From positions 1 through 64,000 of the forward strand of contig MKUJ01000011.1 in NCBI GenBank assembly GCA_001897755.1: 64,000 bases of DNA, in the 5' to 3' direction. The notes below the pieces were generated by a model. The model was given only the letters and a program-made list of their open reading frames with translations, made no database searches and was not told the origin of the DNA. A program made the position numbers and the translations under genes. Each line of letters begins with the position of its first letter. Positions within the stretch are counted from its first letter, which is position 1. Below, piece by piece: positions 28,330 through 37,081 of the stretch. This DNA comes from Afipia sp. 64-13 (lineage in GTDB: Bacteria > Pseudomonadota > Alphaproteobacteria > Rhizobiales > Xanthobacteraceae).

Positions 28330-29130
28330 ATGCTGACAGGCGAAGAACTCGAGCGCTATGCCCGCCACATCGTGCTGCGCGAAGTCGGCGGCCCCGGACA
28401 GGCGGCGCTGAAGGCCGCGCGCGTGCTGGTGATCGGCGCCGGCGGGCTCGGCGCGCCGGTGCTGATGTATCTTGCGGCGGCCGGCGTCGGCACGCTCGGC
28501 GTGGTCGATCACGACACCGTCTCGCTGTCGAACCTGCAGCGCCAGATCGTCCATGCCACGCCGGATGTCGGACGGCCCAAGGTCGAGAGCGCGGCGGAGC
28601 GGATCAAGGCGCTCAATCCACATGTCGCGTTCCGGACCCATCACGTGCGGCTCACCGCGGCGAACGCGCTGGAGATGATCGGCGGTTACGACATCGTGGT
28701 CGATGGCTCGGACAATTTCACCACGCGCTATCTGGTGTCGGATGCCTGCTATCTGGCCGGTGTCACGCTGGTCGCCGGCGCGCTCGGCGTGTTCGACGCT
28801 TCGCTGACCACGATCCGCGCCCATGGGAAGAACGCGGCCGGCGAATTCAATCCGACCTATCGCTGCCTGTTTCCGGAAGCGCCGCCGCCCGGCACCACGC
28901 CGACCTGCGAGGAGGCCGGCGTGCTCGGCGCGCTCGCCGGCGTGCTCGGCTCGATGATGGCGCTGGAGACCATCCGCGAGATTGTCGGTTTCGGCGAGAG
29001 CCTGGTCGGACGTCTGGTGATGATCGATGCGCGGGCGATGCGGTTCGAGACGCTGCGCTATGCGCGCGATCCGGCGAATCCGCTGAACGGCGATCATTCG
29101 ACGATCAGGGATTTAAGTGCGCACAAATAG
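28330..29130 (+). CDS. moeB: Molybdopterin-synthase adenylyltransferase (MoeB/ThiF/HesA family)
   Basis: E1-like enzyme that adenylates the C-terminus of a small sulfur carrier such as MoaD. 266 residues. ATP-binding GAGGLGAPVLMYLAAAGVG near 37, SNLQRQIVH, and DGSDNFTTRY are clear. Cys residues YRCLFP and TPTCEEAG are kept, but the C-terminal CxxC zinc pair of E. coli MoeB is not seen and there is no rhodanese domain. ATG 28330 starts at the family-typical LTGEELERYARH. ThiF is the alternative; there are no moa or thi neighbours to decide. Confidence 0.85.
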   Translation: MLTGEELERYARHIVLREVGGPGQAALKAARVLVIGAGGLGAPVLMYLAAAGVGTLGVVDHDTVSLSNLQRQIVHATPDVGRPKVESAAERIKALNPHVAFRTHHVRLTAANALEMIGGYDIVVDGSDNFTTRYLVSDACYLAGVTLVAGALGVFDASLTTIRAHGKNAAGEFNPTYRCLFPEAPPPGTTPTCEEAGVLGALAGVLGSMMALETIREIVGFGESLVGRLVMIDARAMRFETLRYARDPANPLNGDHSTIRDLSAHK

Positions 29131-29191
29131 CGCGATGTCGGCTTGCGCAGTGTTGTCTTGAGGAACTGCCGTCCGGAAGTGGCCTGACGGA

Positions 29192-30193
29192 TCAGAGCAT
29201 GCTCGGCAGCACGCGGTCCGGCGGCTTGTGGCCGTCGAGGAAGGTGCGGATGTTGATGATCACCTTCTCGCCCATGTCGACGCGGCCTTCGATGGTGGCC
29301 GAGCCCATATGCGGCAGCAGCACCACCTTGCCGGCCTTGGCGAGGCGCAGCAGTTTCGGATTGACGGCAGGCTCGTGCTCGAACACGTCGAGCGCCGCGC
29401 CGGCGATCTCGCCGTCCTCGATCAATTTGGTCAGCGTGGTCTCGTCGATCACCTCGCCGCGCGCGGTGTTGACGACATAGGCGTCCTTGCGAATCAGTTT
29501 GAGCCGCCGCGCCGAGAGCAGATGGAAGGTAGCCGGCGTGTGCGGGCAGTTGATCGAGATGATGTCCATCCGCGCCAGCATCTGGTCGAGGCTGTCCCAG
29601 TAGGTGGCGTTGAGCTCGGCCTCGATCTGGGCGGCGACCGGGCGGCGGTTGTGGTAGTGGATCTGCATGCCGAAGGCCTGAGCGCGGCGCGCCAGCGCCT
29701 GGCCGATCCGGCCCATGCCGACGATGCCGAGCCGCTTGCCGCCGACGCGGTGGCCGAGCATCCAGGTCGGCGACCAGCCGCTCCAGTCCTTGCCCTCGGT
29801 CAGGATCGAGGCGCCCTCGATCAGGCGGCGCGGTACCGCCAGGATCAGCGCCATGGTCATGTCGGCGGTGTCCTCGGTCAGCACCTTCGGGGTGTTGGTG
29901 ACGGTGATGCCGCGCGCCGCGGCGGCGGCGACGTCGAGATTGTCGACGCCGTTGCCGAAATGGGCGATCAGCCGCAGCTTGCTCTCGGGCTGGTTGAGGA
30001 TCTCCGCGGTGATTTCATCGGTCACCGTCGGCACCAGCACGTCGGCGATGCGGACCGCCTCGGCAAGCTGGTGTGGCGCCAGCGGCTTGTCTTCGAGATT
30101 GAGGCGGGTGTCGAACAGCTCGCGCATGCGCGTCTCGGTGCTGTCCGGCAGCTTGCGGGTGACGACGACCAGAGGTTTTTTCTTCACCGACAT
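29192..30193 (-). CDS. D-2-hydroxyacid dehydrogenase (glyoxylate/hydroxypyruvate reductase type)
   Basis: NAD(P)H-dependent reductase of 333 residues. The Rossmann motif is GIVGMGRIGQALARRAQAFG near 155. Catalytic residues are visible: Arg in NTARGEVIDE, Glu in VFEHEPAVNP and His in LLPHMGSAT. This layout fits GyaR/GhrB-like glyoxylate reductases, but substrate cannot be told from sequence alone. It is divergent from the SH3 gene, with a 241-bp gap that must hold both promoters. Confidence 0.88.
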   Translation of the reverse strand: MSVKKKPLVVVTRKLPDSTETRMRELFDTRLNLEDKPLAPHQLAEAVRIADVLVPTVTDEITAEILNQPESKLRLIAHFGNGVDNLDVAAAAARGITVTNTPKVLTEDTADMTMALILAVPRRLIEGASILTEGKDWSGWSPTWMLGHRVGGKRLGIVGMGRIGQALARRAQAFGMQIHYHNRRPVAAQIEAELNATYWDSLDQMLARMDIISINCPHTPATFHLLSARRLKLIRKDAYVVNTARGEVIDETTLTKLIEDGEIAGAALDVFEHEPAVNPKLLRLAKAGKVVLLPHMGSATIEGRVDMGEKVIINIRTFLDGHKPPDRVLPSML

Positions 30194-30434
30194 TGCTCGC
30201 TCTCAGGACGCTTCCGCCGCTTGTTCAGTCCCCATTAACCCGCCTGTTCGAATGTACGATGTCGAAGCCGGTTTTCGCAGCCTCGGGGCGCGGGACTTTC
30301 GTCCTCTCTAGCAGAAGGCCGGGCCAAGACAAGAACCCAGCCGAACAACCCGGTGGGTGATGTTGGCGTCGATAAGGGCGCTGGCCGGCGCCCTGTCGGG
30401 GCTTCGACGAAAGACGCAAGACCAAGGATGGAAC

Positions 30435-30956
30435 ATGGCGGTGCAGGCATATCTCGGAGCGCTTTTTCTGACGGGAGCGCTGCTCGGCATGGCTGGAACA
30501 GGAGCGGCGGCGAAAGACACCGGCATCACCAGCGGTCTGCCGGTCCCGCGTTACGTCAGCCTGAAGTCCGACCACGTCAATGTCCGCGTCGGCCCGACCA
30601 AGGATCAGGACGTGAGCTGGATCTACACCCGCGCCGGCCTGCCGGTGGAGATCACGGCGGAGTTCGAGAACTGGCGGCGAGTGCGCGATTCCGAAGGCGC
30701 CGAGGGCTGGGTTTACCATTCTTTGTTGTCGGGCCGTCGCACCGCCGTCGTCACCATGAAGCAAAAGGACGACCTGGCCGCGCTCTATGACCGCCCCGAT
30801 CCGGGCAGCGCGGTGGCGGCGCGGCTGCAGGCCGGCGTGGTGGCTCAGGTCAAGCGATGCAGCGGCGGCTGGTGCCGCATTCTCGGCAAGGGCTTCGATG
30901 GCTGGATCGAGCAGCAGCGGCTGTGGGGCGTCTATGCCGACGAGGTCTTGAACTGA
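30435..30956 (+). CDS. Secreted protein with two SH3-like domains
   Basis: 173 residues from ATG 30435, preceded by AAGGA. An N-terminal signal peptide (hydrophobic AYLGALFLTGALLGMAG, cut after GAAA) suggests periplasmic location. Two bacterial SH3 repeats follow, about 40-100 (VNVRVGPTKDQDVSWIY, ENWRRVRDSEGAEGWV) and 110-170 (GSAVAARLQAGV, GGWCRILGKGFDGWIEQ). Such SH3b proteins often bind cell-wall peptides; the actual role here is unknown. Confidence 0.8.
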   Translation: MAVQAYLGALFLTGALLGMAGTGAAAKDTGITSGLPVPRYVSLKSDHVNVRVGPTKDQDVSWIYTRAGLPVEITAEFENWRRVRDSEGAEGWVYHSLLSGRRTAVVTMKQKDDLAALYDRPDPGSAVAARLQAGVVAQVKRCSGGWCRILGKGFDGWIEQQRLWGVYADEVLN

Positions 30957-30986
30957 CGCGCCGACACGCGCGCCATCGCGCACATC

Positions 30987-31018
30987 AACCTTGTGTCTCG
31001 ATAACCTTGTGTCTCGAT
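30987..31018. repeat. 16-bp perfect tandem duplication
   Basis: AACCTTGTGTCTCGAT occurs twice head to tail (30987-31002 and 31003-31018) in the 83-bp gap between the convergent SH3 and irr genes. It contains no clear hairpin and looks like a replication-slippage duplication. Confidence 0.85.
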
Positions 31019-31039
31019 CCGGGCGGAAACGGCTGGGCT

Positions 31040-31555
31040 TCAGCGCTTCTTGCGCAGGCGCACGACCATGTCGACGCGGCTGATCTCGTAGCCTTCCGGC
31101 ACGTCCGGCATCGTCTGCAGCATCAGGTTCTGGTCGGGAATGTCGACCAGCTCGTGATTGCTCTCGAGATAGAAGTGATGATGCGAGGTGACGTTGGTGT
31201 CGAAATAGGTCTTGGTGCCGTCCACGCTGACTTGACGCAGCAGACCCACTTCGGTGAGCTGGTTCAGCGTGTTGTAGACGGTGGCGAGCGACACCGGAAC
31301 CTTGGCGAGGGTGGCTTCCTCGTAGAGCATTTCGGCGGTCAGATGACGGTCGCCTTTGCCGAACAGCAACCAGCCGAGCGCCATGCGCTGCCGGGTCGGA
31401 CGCAGGCCGACCGATTGCAACATCTCGTTGACGTCGTGCCACGGACAGCCGGTCAGGGTCGGCGGGTGATGGGCGCGATGGGCGGCGTCGCTACCGCCGT
31501 CCTGGGCATTCCGCGGGTCGAGATGACGCTGATCGGTGGTATCCATCGTGCTCAT
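31040..31555 (-). CDS. irr: Iron response regulator Irr (Fur family)
   Basis: Global regulator of heme and iron genes in Rhizobiales; active when iron is low, degraded in Bradyrhizobium when it binds heme. 171 residues with the heme regulatory motif GCPWHD near residue 37, then the Fur-type winged helix (LRPTRQRMALGWLLF, VSLATVYNTLNQL) and a His-rich metal/heme site (TSHHHFYLESNHELV). I chose ATG 31555; another ATG three codons on is possible, and neither has a strong ribosome site. It is transcribed away from fabA. Hexamer direct repeats in its upstream region may be a Fur site. Confidence 0.95.
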   Translation of the reverse strand: MSTMDTTDQRHLDPRNAQDGGSDAAHRAHHPPTLTGCPWHDVNEMLQSVGLRPTRQRMALGWLLFGKGDRHLTAEMLYEEATLAKVPVSLATVYNTLNQLTEVGLLRQVSVDGTKTYFDTNVTSHHHFYLESNHELVDIPDQNLMLQTMPDVPEGYEISRVDMVVRLRKKR

Positions 31556-31662
31556 TTCTGGTCTGATCCGGCCTGACGCAAACTGGGAGTGTCGGGCCAA
31601 TATCGCCACGACACGACCTCCCGCTGGCGACGGCTGGCGGGATGTCAGGGAAAATATAGAAA

Positions 31663-31680
31663 AGATGGCAAGCAGATGCA
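31663..31680 (-). promoter_or_regulatory. Direct-repeat hexamers upstream of irr (candidate Fur site)
   Basis: Read on the minus strand: TGCATC, TGCTTG, CCATCT in a row, next to the AT-rich TCTATATTTT that could be the -10. Fur in Bradyrhizobium japonicum is reported to bind imperfect direct hexamers in the irr promoter; that match is from memory. Confidence 0.4.
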
Positions 31681-31857
31681 AGTTTTTCGCAACTGGCCAT
31701 GACCGGATTGCAGTCCGAATCGTTCCCCGGGGCGGGGTGAGGGCGGGCCGATTCATGGTTAAAAGGCCGGTTTCCGACGCTTTGACGGAAGAAATCCCTA
31801 TGTTAGAGGTCGGCCATGGGCTGCGTGATGCGGCAAGGGACATAAGGAATAGGCCGC

Positions 31858-32388
31858 ATGCGCGAACGTCAGAACAGCTACGACTATGAGGAACTGCTGG
31901 CCTGTGGCCGCGGCGAGCTGTTCGGGCCGGGCAATGCCCAGTTGCCGCTGCCGCCGATGCTGATGTTCGACCGCATCGTCGAGATCACCGAGACCGGCGG
32001 CGAGTTCGGCAAGGGCGTGATCCGGGCCGAACTCGACGTGAAACCCGACCTCTGGTTCTTCGGCTGTCACTTCAAGGGCGATCCGGTGATGCCGGGCTGT
32101 CTCGGTCTCGACGCGCTGTGGCAGATGATCGGCTTCTTCCTCGGCTGGAGCGGTGGCGCCGGCCGCGGCCGTGCGCTCGGTCTCGGCGAGCTGAAATTCT
32201 CCGGGCAGGTTTTGCCGAACATCAAAAAGGTCGCGTACCATATCGATATGAAGCGCGTGATGCGCTCGAAGCTCGTTCTGGGCATCGGCGATGGATGGCT
32301 TTCGACCGACGGCGAGATTATCTATCGCGCCAAGGACCTGAAGGTCGGGTTATTCCAGCAGGACGCCGCATTGCAGCCCGGAACGTGA
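31858..32388 (+). CDS. fabA: 3-hydroxydecanoyl-ACP dehydratase/isomerase
   Basis: Introduces the cis double bond at C10 in type II fatty-acid synthesis, dehydrating 3-hydroxydecanoyl-ACP and isomerising trans-2 to cis-3. 176 residues, normal. The active-site region [20 protein letters not shown] has both the catalytic His and the Asp; [20 protein letters not shown] is also family-typical. First gene of fabA-fabB-fabI, divergent from irr. Confidence 0.97.
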   Translation: MRERQNSYDYEELLACGRGELFGPGNAQLPLPPMLMFDRIVEITETGGEFGKGVIRAELDVKPDLWFFGCHFKGDPVMPGCLGLDALWQMIGFFLGWSGGAGRGRALGLGELKFSGQVLPNIKKVAYHIDMKRVMRSKLVLGIGDGWLSTDGEIIYRAKDLKVGLFQQDAALQPGT

Positions 32389-32486
32389 TGCAAGGCTGAC
32401 TGTCGGTTGTGTCGCATTCCCATGCGGCGCAACGCGGCCAATAACAACCAACATGCGGCAAACGAACGAGCAAAGGTGAGGCCATC

Positions 32487-33710
32487 ATGAGGCGGGTTGT
32501 GGTTACCGGGATGGGGATCGTCTCGTCCATCGGAAACAACACTCAGGAAGTGCTGGGGAGTCTGTTCGAGGCGCGCTCCGGTATTTCGCGCGCGGAAGAT
32601 TATGCCAAGCTCGGTTTCCGTTCGCAGGTGCACGGCGCGCCGAGTCTCGATCCGTCCGAGGTGGTCGATCGCCGCGCGATGCGTTTTCTCGCGCAGGGCG
32701 CGGCGTGGAATCACGTCGCGATGGAGCAGGCGATCCAGGATTCCGGTCTGGAGCCCACGGAGGTGTCCAACATCCGCACCGGCATCATCATGGGATCGGG
32801 CGGGCCGTCCGCCCGCACCATCGTCGAAGCGGCCGACACCACCCGCACCAAGGGCCCCAAGCGCGTCGGGCCGTTCGCGGTGCCGAAGGCGATGTCCTCG
32901 ACCGCCTCGGCGACGCTTGCGACCTGGTTCAAGATCAAGGGTGTGAACTATTCGATCTCGTCGGCCTGCGCGACCTCGAATCACTGCATCGGCAACGCCT
33001 ACGAGACCATCCAGTACGGCAAGCAGGACGTGGTGTTCGCCGGCGGCTGCGAGGAGCTCGACTGGTCGCTCTCGGTGCTGTTCGACGCGATGGGCGCGAT
33101 GTCGTCGAAATACAACGACACGCCGGCCACCGCATCGCGCGCCTATGACGTCAATCGCGATGGCTTCGTCATCGCCGGCGGCGCCGGTGTTGTCGTGCTG
33201 GAAGAGCTCGAGCATGCCAAGGCGCGCGGTGCGCGGATTTACGGCGAGGTGGTCGGCTACGGCGCGACCTCCGACGGCTATGACATGGTGGCGCCGTCGG
33301 GCGAAGGCGCCGAGCGCTGCATGCGCATGGCGCTGTCCACCGTGAAGGGGCCGATCGACTACATTAATCCGCACGCGACCTCGACACCGGCGGGCGATCC
33401 GCCGGAAATCAACGCCATCCGCAAGGTGTTCGGCGCCGGCGACAAGTGCCCGCCGATCTCCGCCACCAAATCGCTGACCGGGCATTCGCTTGGCGCGACC
33501 GGCGTACAGGAGGCGATCTATTCGCTGCTCATGATGAACAACGGTTTCATCTGCGAGAGCGCGAACATTCAGGAGCTCGATCCGGTGTTCGCCGATATGC
33601 CGATCGTGCGCAAGCGCATCGACAACGCCAAGGTCGGCACCGTGCTTTCCAATTCGTTCGGCTTCGGCGGCACCAACGCGACGCTGGTGTTCAAGCGGCT
33701 GGACGCCTGA
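32487..33710 (+). CDS. fabB: 3-oxoacyl-ACP synthase I
   Basis: Condensing enzyme that elongates the unsaturated acyl chain made by FabA. 407 residues. The catalytic triad is visible: Cys in [14 protein letters not shown] (about 163), His in [13 protein letters not shown] (about 298) and His in GHSLGATG (about 333); Lys in SATKSLTGH. fabA-fabB pairing marks the anaerobic unsaturated-fatty-acid route. A hairpin terminator follows directly. Confidence 0.97.
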   Translation: MRRVVVTGMGIVSSIGNNTQEVLGSLFEARSGISRAEDYAKLGFRSQVHGAPSLDPSEVVDRRAMRFLAQGAAWNHVAMEQAIQDSGLEPTEVSNIRTGIIMGSGGPSARTIVEAADTTRTKGPKRVGPFAVPKAMSSTASATLATWFKIKGVNYSISSACATSNHCIGNAYETIQYGKQDVVFAGGCEELDWSLSVLFDAMGAMSSKYNDTPATASRAYDVNRDGFVIAGGAGVVVLEELEHAKARGARIYGEVVGYGATSDGYDMVAPSGEGAERCMRMALSTVKGPIDYINPHATSTPAGDPPEINAIRKVFGAGDKCPPISATKSLTGHSLGATGVQEAIYSLLMMNNGFICESANIQELDPVFADMPIVRKRIDNAKVGTVLSNSFGFGGTNATLVFKRLDA

Positions 33711-33717
33711 TTTTCAG

Positions 33718-33740
33718 CCCGTCCGCCCGGACGGGTTTTT
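33718..33740 (+). terminator. Intrinsic terminator between fabB and fabI
   Basis: Perfect 8-bp stem CCCGTCCG/CGGACGGG (33718-33725, 33728-33735) followed by TTTTT. It starts 7 nt after the fabB stop and ends 19 nt before the fabI start, so it should make fabI expression lower than fabA-fabB unless read through. Confidence 0.85.
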
Positions 33741-33759
33741 CATTTCGCAGGACGAACCG

Positions 33760-34569
33760 ATGTCAGGACTGATGCAGGGCAAGCGCGGGCTCATCATGGG
33801 CGTCGCCAACGATCACTCGATCGCATGGGGTATCGCCAGGGCGCTCGCGGCGCAGGGCGCGGAGCTGGCCTTCACCTATCAGGGCGAGGCGCTTGGCAAG
33901 CGCGTGCGGCCGCTGGCTGAATCGCTCGGCGCCAAACTGGTTCTGCCTTGCGATGTCGAGGACATCGCCAGCGTCGATGCCACCTTCGATGCGATCAAAC
34001 AGGCCTGGGGCAAGATGGATTTCCTGGTCCATGCCATCGGCTTCTCCGACAAGAACGAACTCAAGGGCCGTTATGCCGACACCACGCGCGCCAACTTCTC
34101 GCGCACCATGGTGATCTCCTGCTTCTCCTTCACCGAAGTGGCGACGCGCGCGGCGAAGCTGATGCCCGATGGCGGCGCGATGGTGACGTTGACGTTCGGC
34201 GGCTCGACGCGGGTGATGCCGAACTACAACGTGATGGGCGTCGCCAAGGCGGCGCTGGAAGCTTCGGTGCGCTACCTCGCCGCCGATTACGGACGGGACA
34301 AAATTCGCGTCAATGCGATCTCGGCGGGGCCGGTGCGCACGCTGGCCGGCGCCGGCATTGGCGATTCGCGCGCGATGTTCGCTTTCCAGCAGAAGCATTC
34401 GCCGCTCGGTCGCGGCGTGACGCTGGAGGAGCTCGGCGGCACGGCGGTCTATCTGTTGTCGGATCTGTCGGGCGGCGTCACCGGCGAAACTCATTTCGTC
34501 GATTCCGGCTACAACATCATTTCGATGCCGCATCCCGATGCGCTGAAGGATAATGGCGGCGCCGACTAA
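33760..34569 (+). CDS. fabI: Enoyl-ACP reductase (NADH)
   Basis: Last reduction of each fatty-acid elongation cycle. 269 residues, short-chain dehydrogenase fold. NAD-binding GVANDHSIAWGIA, catalytic Tyr and Lys in PNYNVMGVAK (Y-x6-K). The position equal to the second E. coli Tyr (Tyr146, LSYLG) is Phe here (LTFGG), as in other rhizobial FabI proteins I recall. The GVTGETHFVDSGYNI C-terminus is typical. Only 3 bp separate its stop from the convergent GST gene. Confidence 0.94.
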   Translation: MSGLMQGKRGLIMGVANDHSIAWGIARALAAQGAELAFTYQGEALGKRVRPLAESLGAKLVLPCDVEDIASVDATFDAIKQAWGKMDFLVHAIGFSDKNELKGRYADTTRANFSRTMVISCFSFTEVATRAAKLMPDGGAMVTLTFGGSTRVMPNYNVMGVAKAALEASVRYLAADYGRDKIRVNAISAGPVRTLAGAGIGDSRAMFAFQQKHSPLGRGVTLEELGGTAVYLLSDLSGGVTGETHFVDSGYNIISMPHPDALKDNGGAD

Positions 34570-34572
34570 GCC

Positions 34573-35163
34573 TTACGCGACGAGCTTGGCGGCGGTCTGG
34601 AACGCGGGCCGCGCGGCGCAGGCGTCGAGATAGCGGTCGAAATTCGGCCGCGTCGGCACCATGTTGAACATGCGGATGGCGTAATTCATGCCCGCGCCGA
34701 CGGCGACGTCGGCCGCCGTGAAGTCGTCGCCGAGCAGCCACGGGCCTGTCTCCAGCGCCCGATCGAGAACGTCGAAGGTTTGCGTGGTGCTGCCCCATGC
34801 GGCGGTGCTGGTCGGAATCTCGAACTTGAGATAGGCCTGCAGGATCGCGGGCTCGATGCAGCCCGTGGCGAAGAACAGCCATTGCAGATATTTGGCGCGG
34901 CGCGGGTCATCAAGGGCGGGTGCGAGCCTGGCTTGCGGATAACGATCCACGACGTAAGCGCAGATCGCCGCCGCTTCCGCCATCGTGACGTCGCCATCCA
35001 CCAGCGCAGGCACCTTGCCCATCGGGTTGATCGCAAGATAGTCCGGGGTCTTGTTCGCGCCCGTGGAAATGTCGGTGAGCACGCGTTCGTAAGGTTGGCC
35101 CGTCTCCTCCATCAGCCACAACGTGGTGAAGGAGCGTGAGCGCGGCGACCAATAGAGCTTCAT
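34573..35163 (-). CDS. Glutathione S-transferase family protein
   Basis: 196 residues. An N-terminal thioredoxin-like domain (MKLYWSPRSRSFTTLWLMEE) with the GSH-binding cis-Pro and Ser/Asp segments GKVPALVDGD and MAEAAAICAYV, followed by an all-helical C-terminal domain with LGDDFTAADVAVG. The substrate is unknown; neighbouring catalase and SOD genes hint at a stress role, but this is only context. Confidence 0.85.
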   Translation of the reverse strand: MKLYWSPRSRSFTTLWLMEETGQPYERVLTDISTGANKTPDYLAINPMGKVPALVDGDVTMAEAAAICAYVVDRYPQARLAPALDDPRRAKYLQWLFFATGCIEPAILQAYLKFEIPTSTAAWGSTTQTFDVLDRALETGPWLLGDDFTAADVAVGAGMNYAIRMFNMVPTRPNFDRYLDACAARPAFQTAAKLVA

Positions 35164-35272
35164 GCGAATCTCCCGAAGCGGAATTTGGCGAACGCTCTGA
35201 CGTAATCATCGAAAAAGGGCAAGAGCGAGGGCGACGTTGAAACCGAAACCGTCTTGCCGTTCGATGTCCTTG

Positions 35273-35307
35273 CAAAGAAAAATTCCCGGCGAGCACGGCC
35301 CGCCGGG
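35273..35307 (-). terminator. Intrinsic terminator of katA
   Basis: Stem CCCGGCG/CGCCGGG (35285-35291, 35301-35307) with AATTTTTCTTTG following on the minus strand, 31 nt after the catalase stop. The rest of the GST-katA gap holds nothing recognisable. Confidence 0.75.
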
Positions 35308-35337
35308 GATTTGTTCGTCGATGATCGGGACGAATGC

Positions 35338-36831
35338 CTAGCGCTCGCCCATGCCTTCCGCCGGCTGGGGCGCCGCTTTCGCACGCACCTTGTCTTCGAT
35401 GCGCTGACCGACCTTGGCGTCGATTTTCTTCCAGTAGTCGATCGCGCGCGCCAGCACCTCGCCCTTGACGCCGCCCTGCAGGCTGCCGCTCACCTGGTCG
35501 ACGAGACGGTCGCGCTGGGCATTGTCCATCACGTTGCGGACCAGAGCGCCCGGCTGGCTGAAGTCGTCGTCCTCGGCGTGCAGCGTGTAGGCCGCGCGCA
35601 CCATCTCGCCATCGGCTTCCCAGCCGTTGTCGACCGGGCCGGTTTCGTCGGACCAGGGGCGGCCGCCGCTGTTCGGCGCATAGACCGGCGCGTTGCCGCT
35701 ATGGTCGAAGGCCATGTGACCGTCGAACATGTAGGTTTTCACCGGCACCTTCGGGCGGTTCACCGGCAGTTGGTGGAAGTTCGCGCCGATCCGGTTGCGC
35801 TGCGCGTCGTTGTAGGCGAAGGCGCGGCCGAGCAGCATCTTGTCCGGCGACAGGCCGATGCCGGGCACGGTGTTGCCGGGCGAGAACGCCGCCTGTTCGA
35901 TCTGGGCGAAGAAGTTCTCCGGGTTGCGGTTGAGCCGCATGGTGCCGACCCTCACCAGCGGATAATCCTCGTGCGACCAGGTCTTGGTCAGATCGAACGG
36001 GTTGAAGCGATACGACTTCGCCTCGTCGTAAGGCATGATCTGCACCGACAGCGTCCAGCTCGGATTCTTGCCGGCGGCGATCGCCTCGAACAGGTCGCGG
36101 CGGTGAAAGTCCGCATCGCTGCCCGCCATCGCGGCGGCTTCCTCGTTGGTGAAGAACTTCATGCCCTGGTCGGTGTGGAAGTGATACTTCACCCAGAACT
36201 TCTCGCCGCCCTTGTTGACCCACATGTAGGTGTGCGAGCCGTAGCCGTTCATGTGACGCCAGCTGCGCGGCAGGCCGCGGTCGCCCATGACATAGGTCAC
36301 CTGGTGCGCGCTCTCGGGATTGAGCGTCCAGAAGTCCCACTGCATGTGATTGTCGCGCAGGCCCGAGTCGGGCAGGCGCTTCTGGCTGCGGATGAAGTGG
36401 GGAAACTTCATCGGGTCGCGCAGGAAGAACACCGGCGTGTTGTTGCCGACGAGATCGTAGTTGCCTTCGCTGGTGTAGAATTTGAGCGAGAAGCCGCGCA
36501 CGTCGCGCCAGGTGTCAGGGCTGCCCATCTCGCCGGCGACGGTGGAGAAGCGCGCCAGCATCTCGGTGGCGGCGCCTTTCTGGAACATCGCGGCCTTGGT
36601 GAAGGCCGAGACATCCTCGGTGGTTTCGAACACGCCGAATGCGCCCGCGCCCTTGGCGTGCGGCTGGCGCTCCGGCACCTTCTCGCGGTTGAAGTGCGCC
36701 ATCTGCTCCAGGAAGTGGACGTCATGAAGCAGGATCGGGCCGTTCGGGCCGATGCTGAGCGAGTTGCGGTCGCTGACCGCGGGCGCGCCTGCGCCAGTGG
36801 TCGAAGGCGGGTTGCCGGTTTTTAGAGCCAT
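35338..36831 (-). CDS. katA: Heme catalase (small-subunit type)
   Basis: Breaks hydrogen peroxide into water and oxygen. 497 residues, small-subunit monofunctional catalase with bound heme. Catalytic His in [13 protein letters not shown] (about 62), Asn in [10 protein letters not shown], proximal heme Tyr in [14 protein letters not shown] (about 349). No signal peptide, so cytoplasmic. The promoter gap carries a GATAA/TTATC inverted repeat. It lies directly downstream of the SOD gene on the same strand but with its own gap and an SOD terminator, so probably expressed separately. Confidence 0.95.
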   Translation of the reverse strand: MALKTGNPPSTTGAGAPAVSDRNSLSIGPNGPILLHDVHFLEQMAHFNREKVPERQPHAKGAGAFGVFETTEDVSAFTKAAMFQKGAATEMLARFSTVAGEMGSPDTWRDVRGFSLKFYTSEGNYDLVGNNTPVFFLRDPMKFPHFIRSQKRLPDSGLRDNHMQWDFWTLNPESAHQVTYVMGDRGLPRSWRHMNGYGSHTYMWVNKGGEKFWVKYHFHTDQGMKFFTNEEAAAMAGSDADFHRRDLFEAIAAGKNPSWTLSVQIMPYDEAKSYRFNPFDLTKTWSHEDYPLVRVGTMRLNRNPENFFAQIEQAAFSPGNTVPGIGLSPDKMLLGRAFAYNDAQRNRIGANFHQLPVNRPKVPVKTYMFDGHMAFDHSGNAPVYAPNSGGRPWSDETGPVDNGWEADGEMVRAAYTLHAEDDDFSQPGALVRNVMDNAQRDRLVDQVSGSLQGGVKGEVLARAIDYWKKIDAKVGQRIEDKVRAKAAPQPAEGMGER

Positions 36832-36923
36832 TGGAGATCCTCTCGTGAAAAGCGCATGTCGGCTGCTTTTCCCGAGTATGGCAGCCAGTTTTGATAAGGT
36901 CTAATCAGATTGGTTGCTGGTAT

Positions 36924-36942
36924 CGATAAGCATATATTATCG
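36924..36942. promoter_or_regulatory. Inverted repeat in katA promoter region
   Basis: CGATAA-N7-TTATCG (36924-36929, 36937-36942), AT-rich, 93 nt before the katA start. It has the size of a dimeric-regulator site (for example an OxyR/LysR or Fur-family operator) and contains TATAT that could be the -10. Assignment to a regulator is open. Confidence 0.35.
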
Positions 36943-37035
36943 TTGGAATGGCATGGCTTGGCCGCCGGGGGAAGGCGGCCGGTGGTCGCCGTCGCCAAAG
37001 AGACGTCCGGCAGGACACGGCATGCCACCAAAGCA

Positions 37036-37061
37036 AAAGGGCGGCCGCGCGGCCGCCCTTT
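37036..37061 (-). terminator. Intrinsic terminator of sod
   Basis: 26-bp fully self-complementary AAAGGGCGGCCGC/GCGGCCGCCCTTT; the minus strand then reads TTTTGCTTT. It begins 20 nt beyond the SOD stop. Confidence 0.8.
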
Positions 37062-37081
37062 GTGTTTCTCACATGCAGCGT

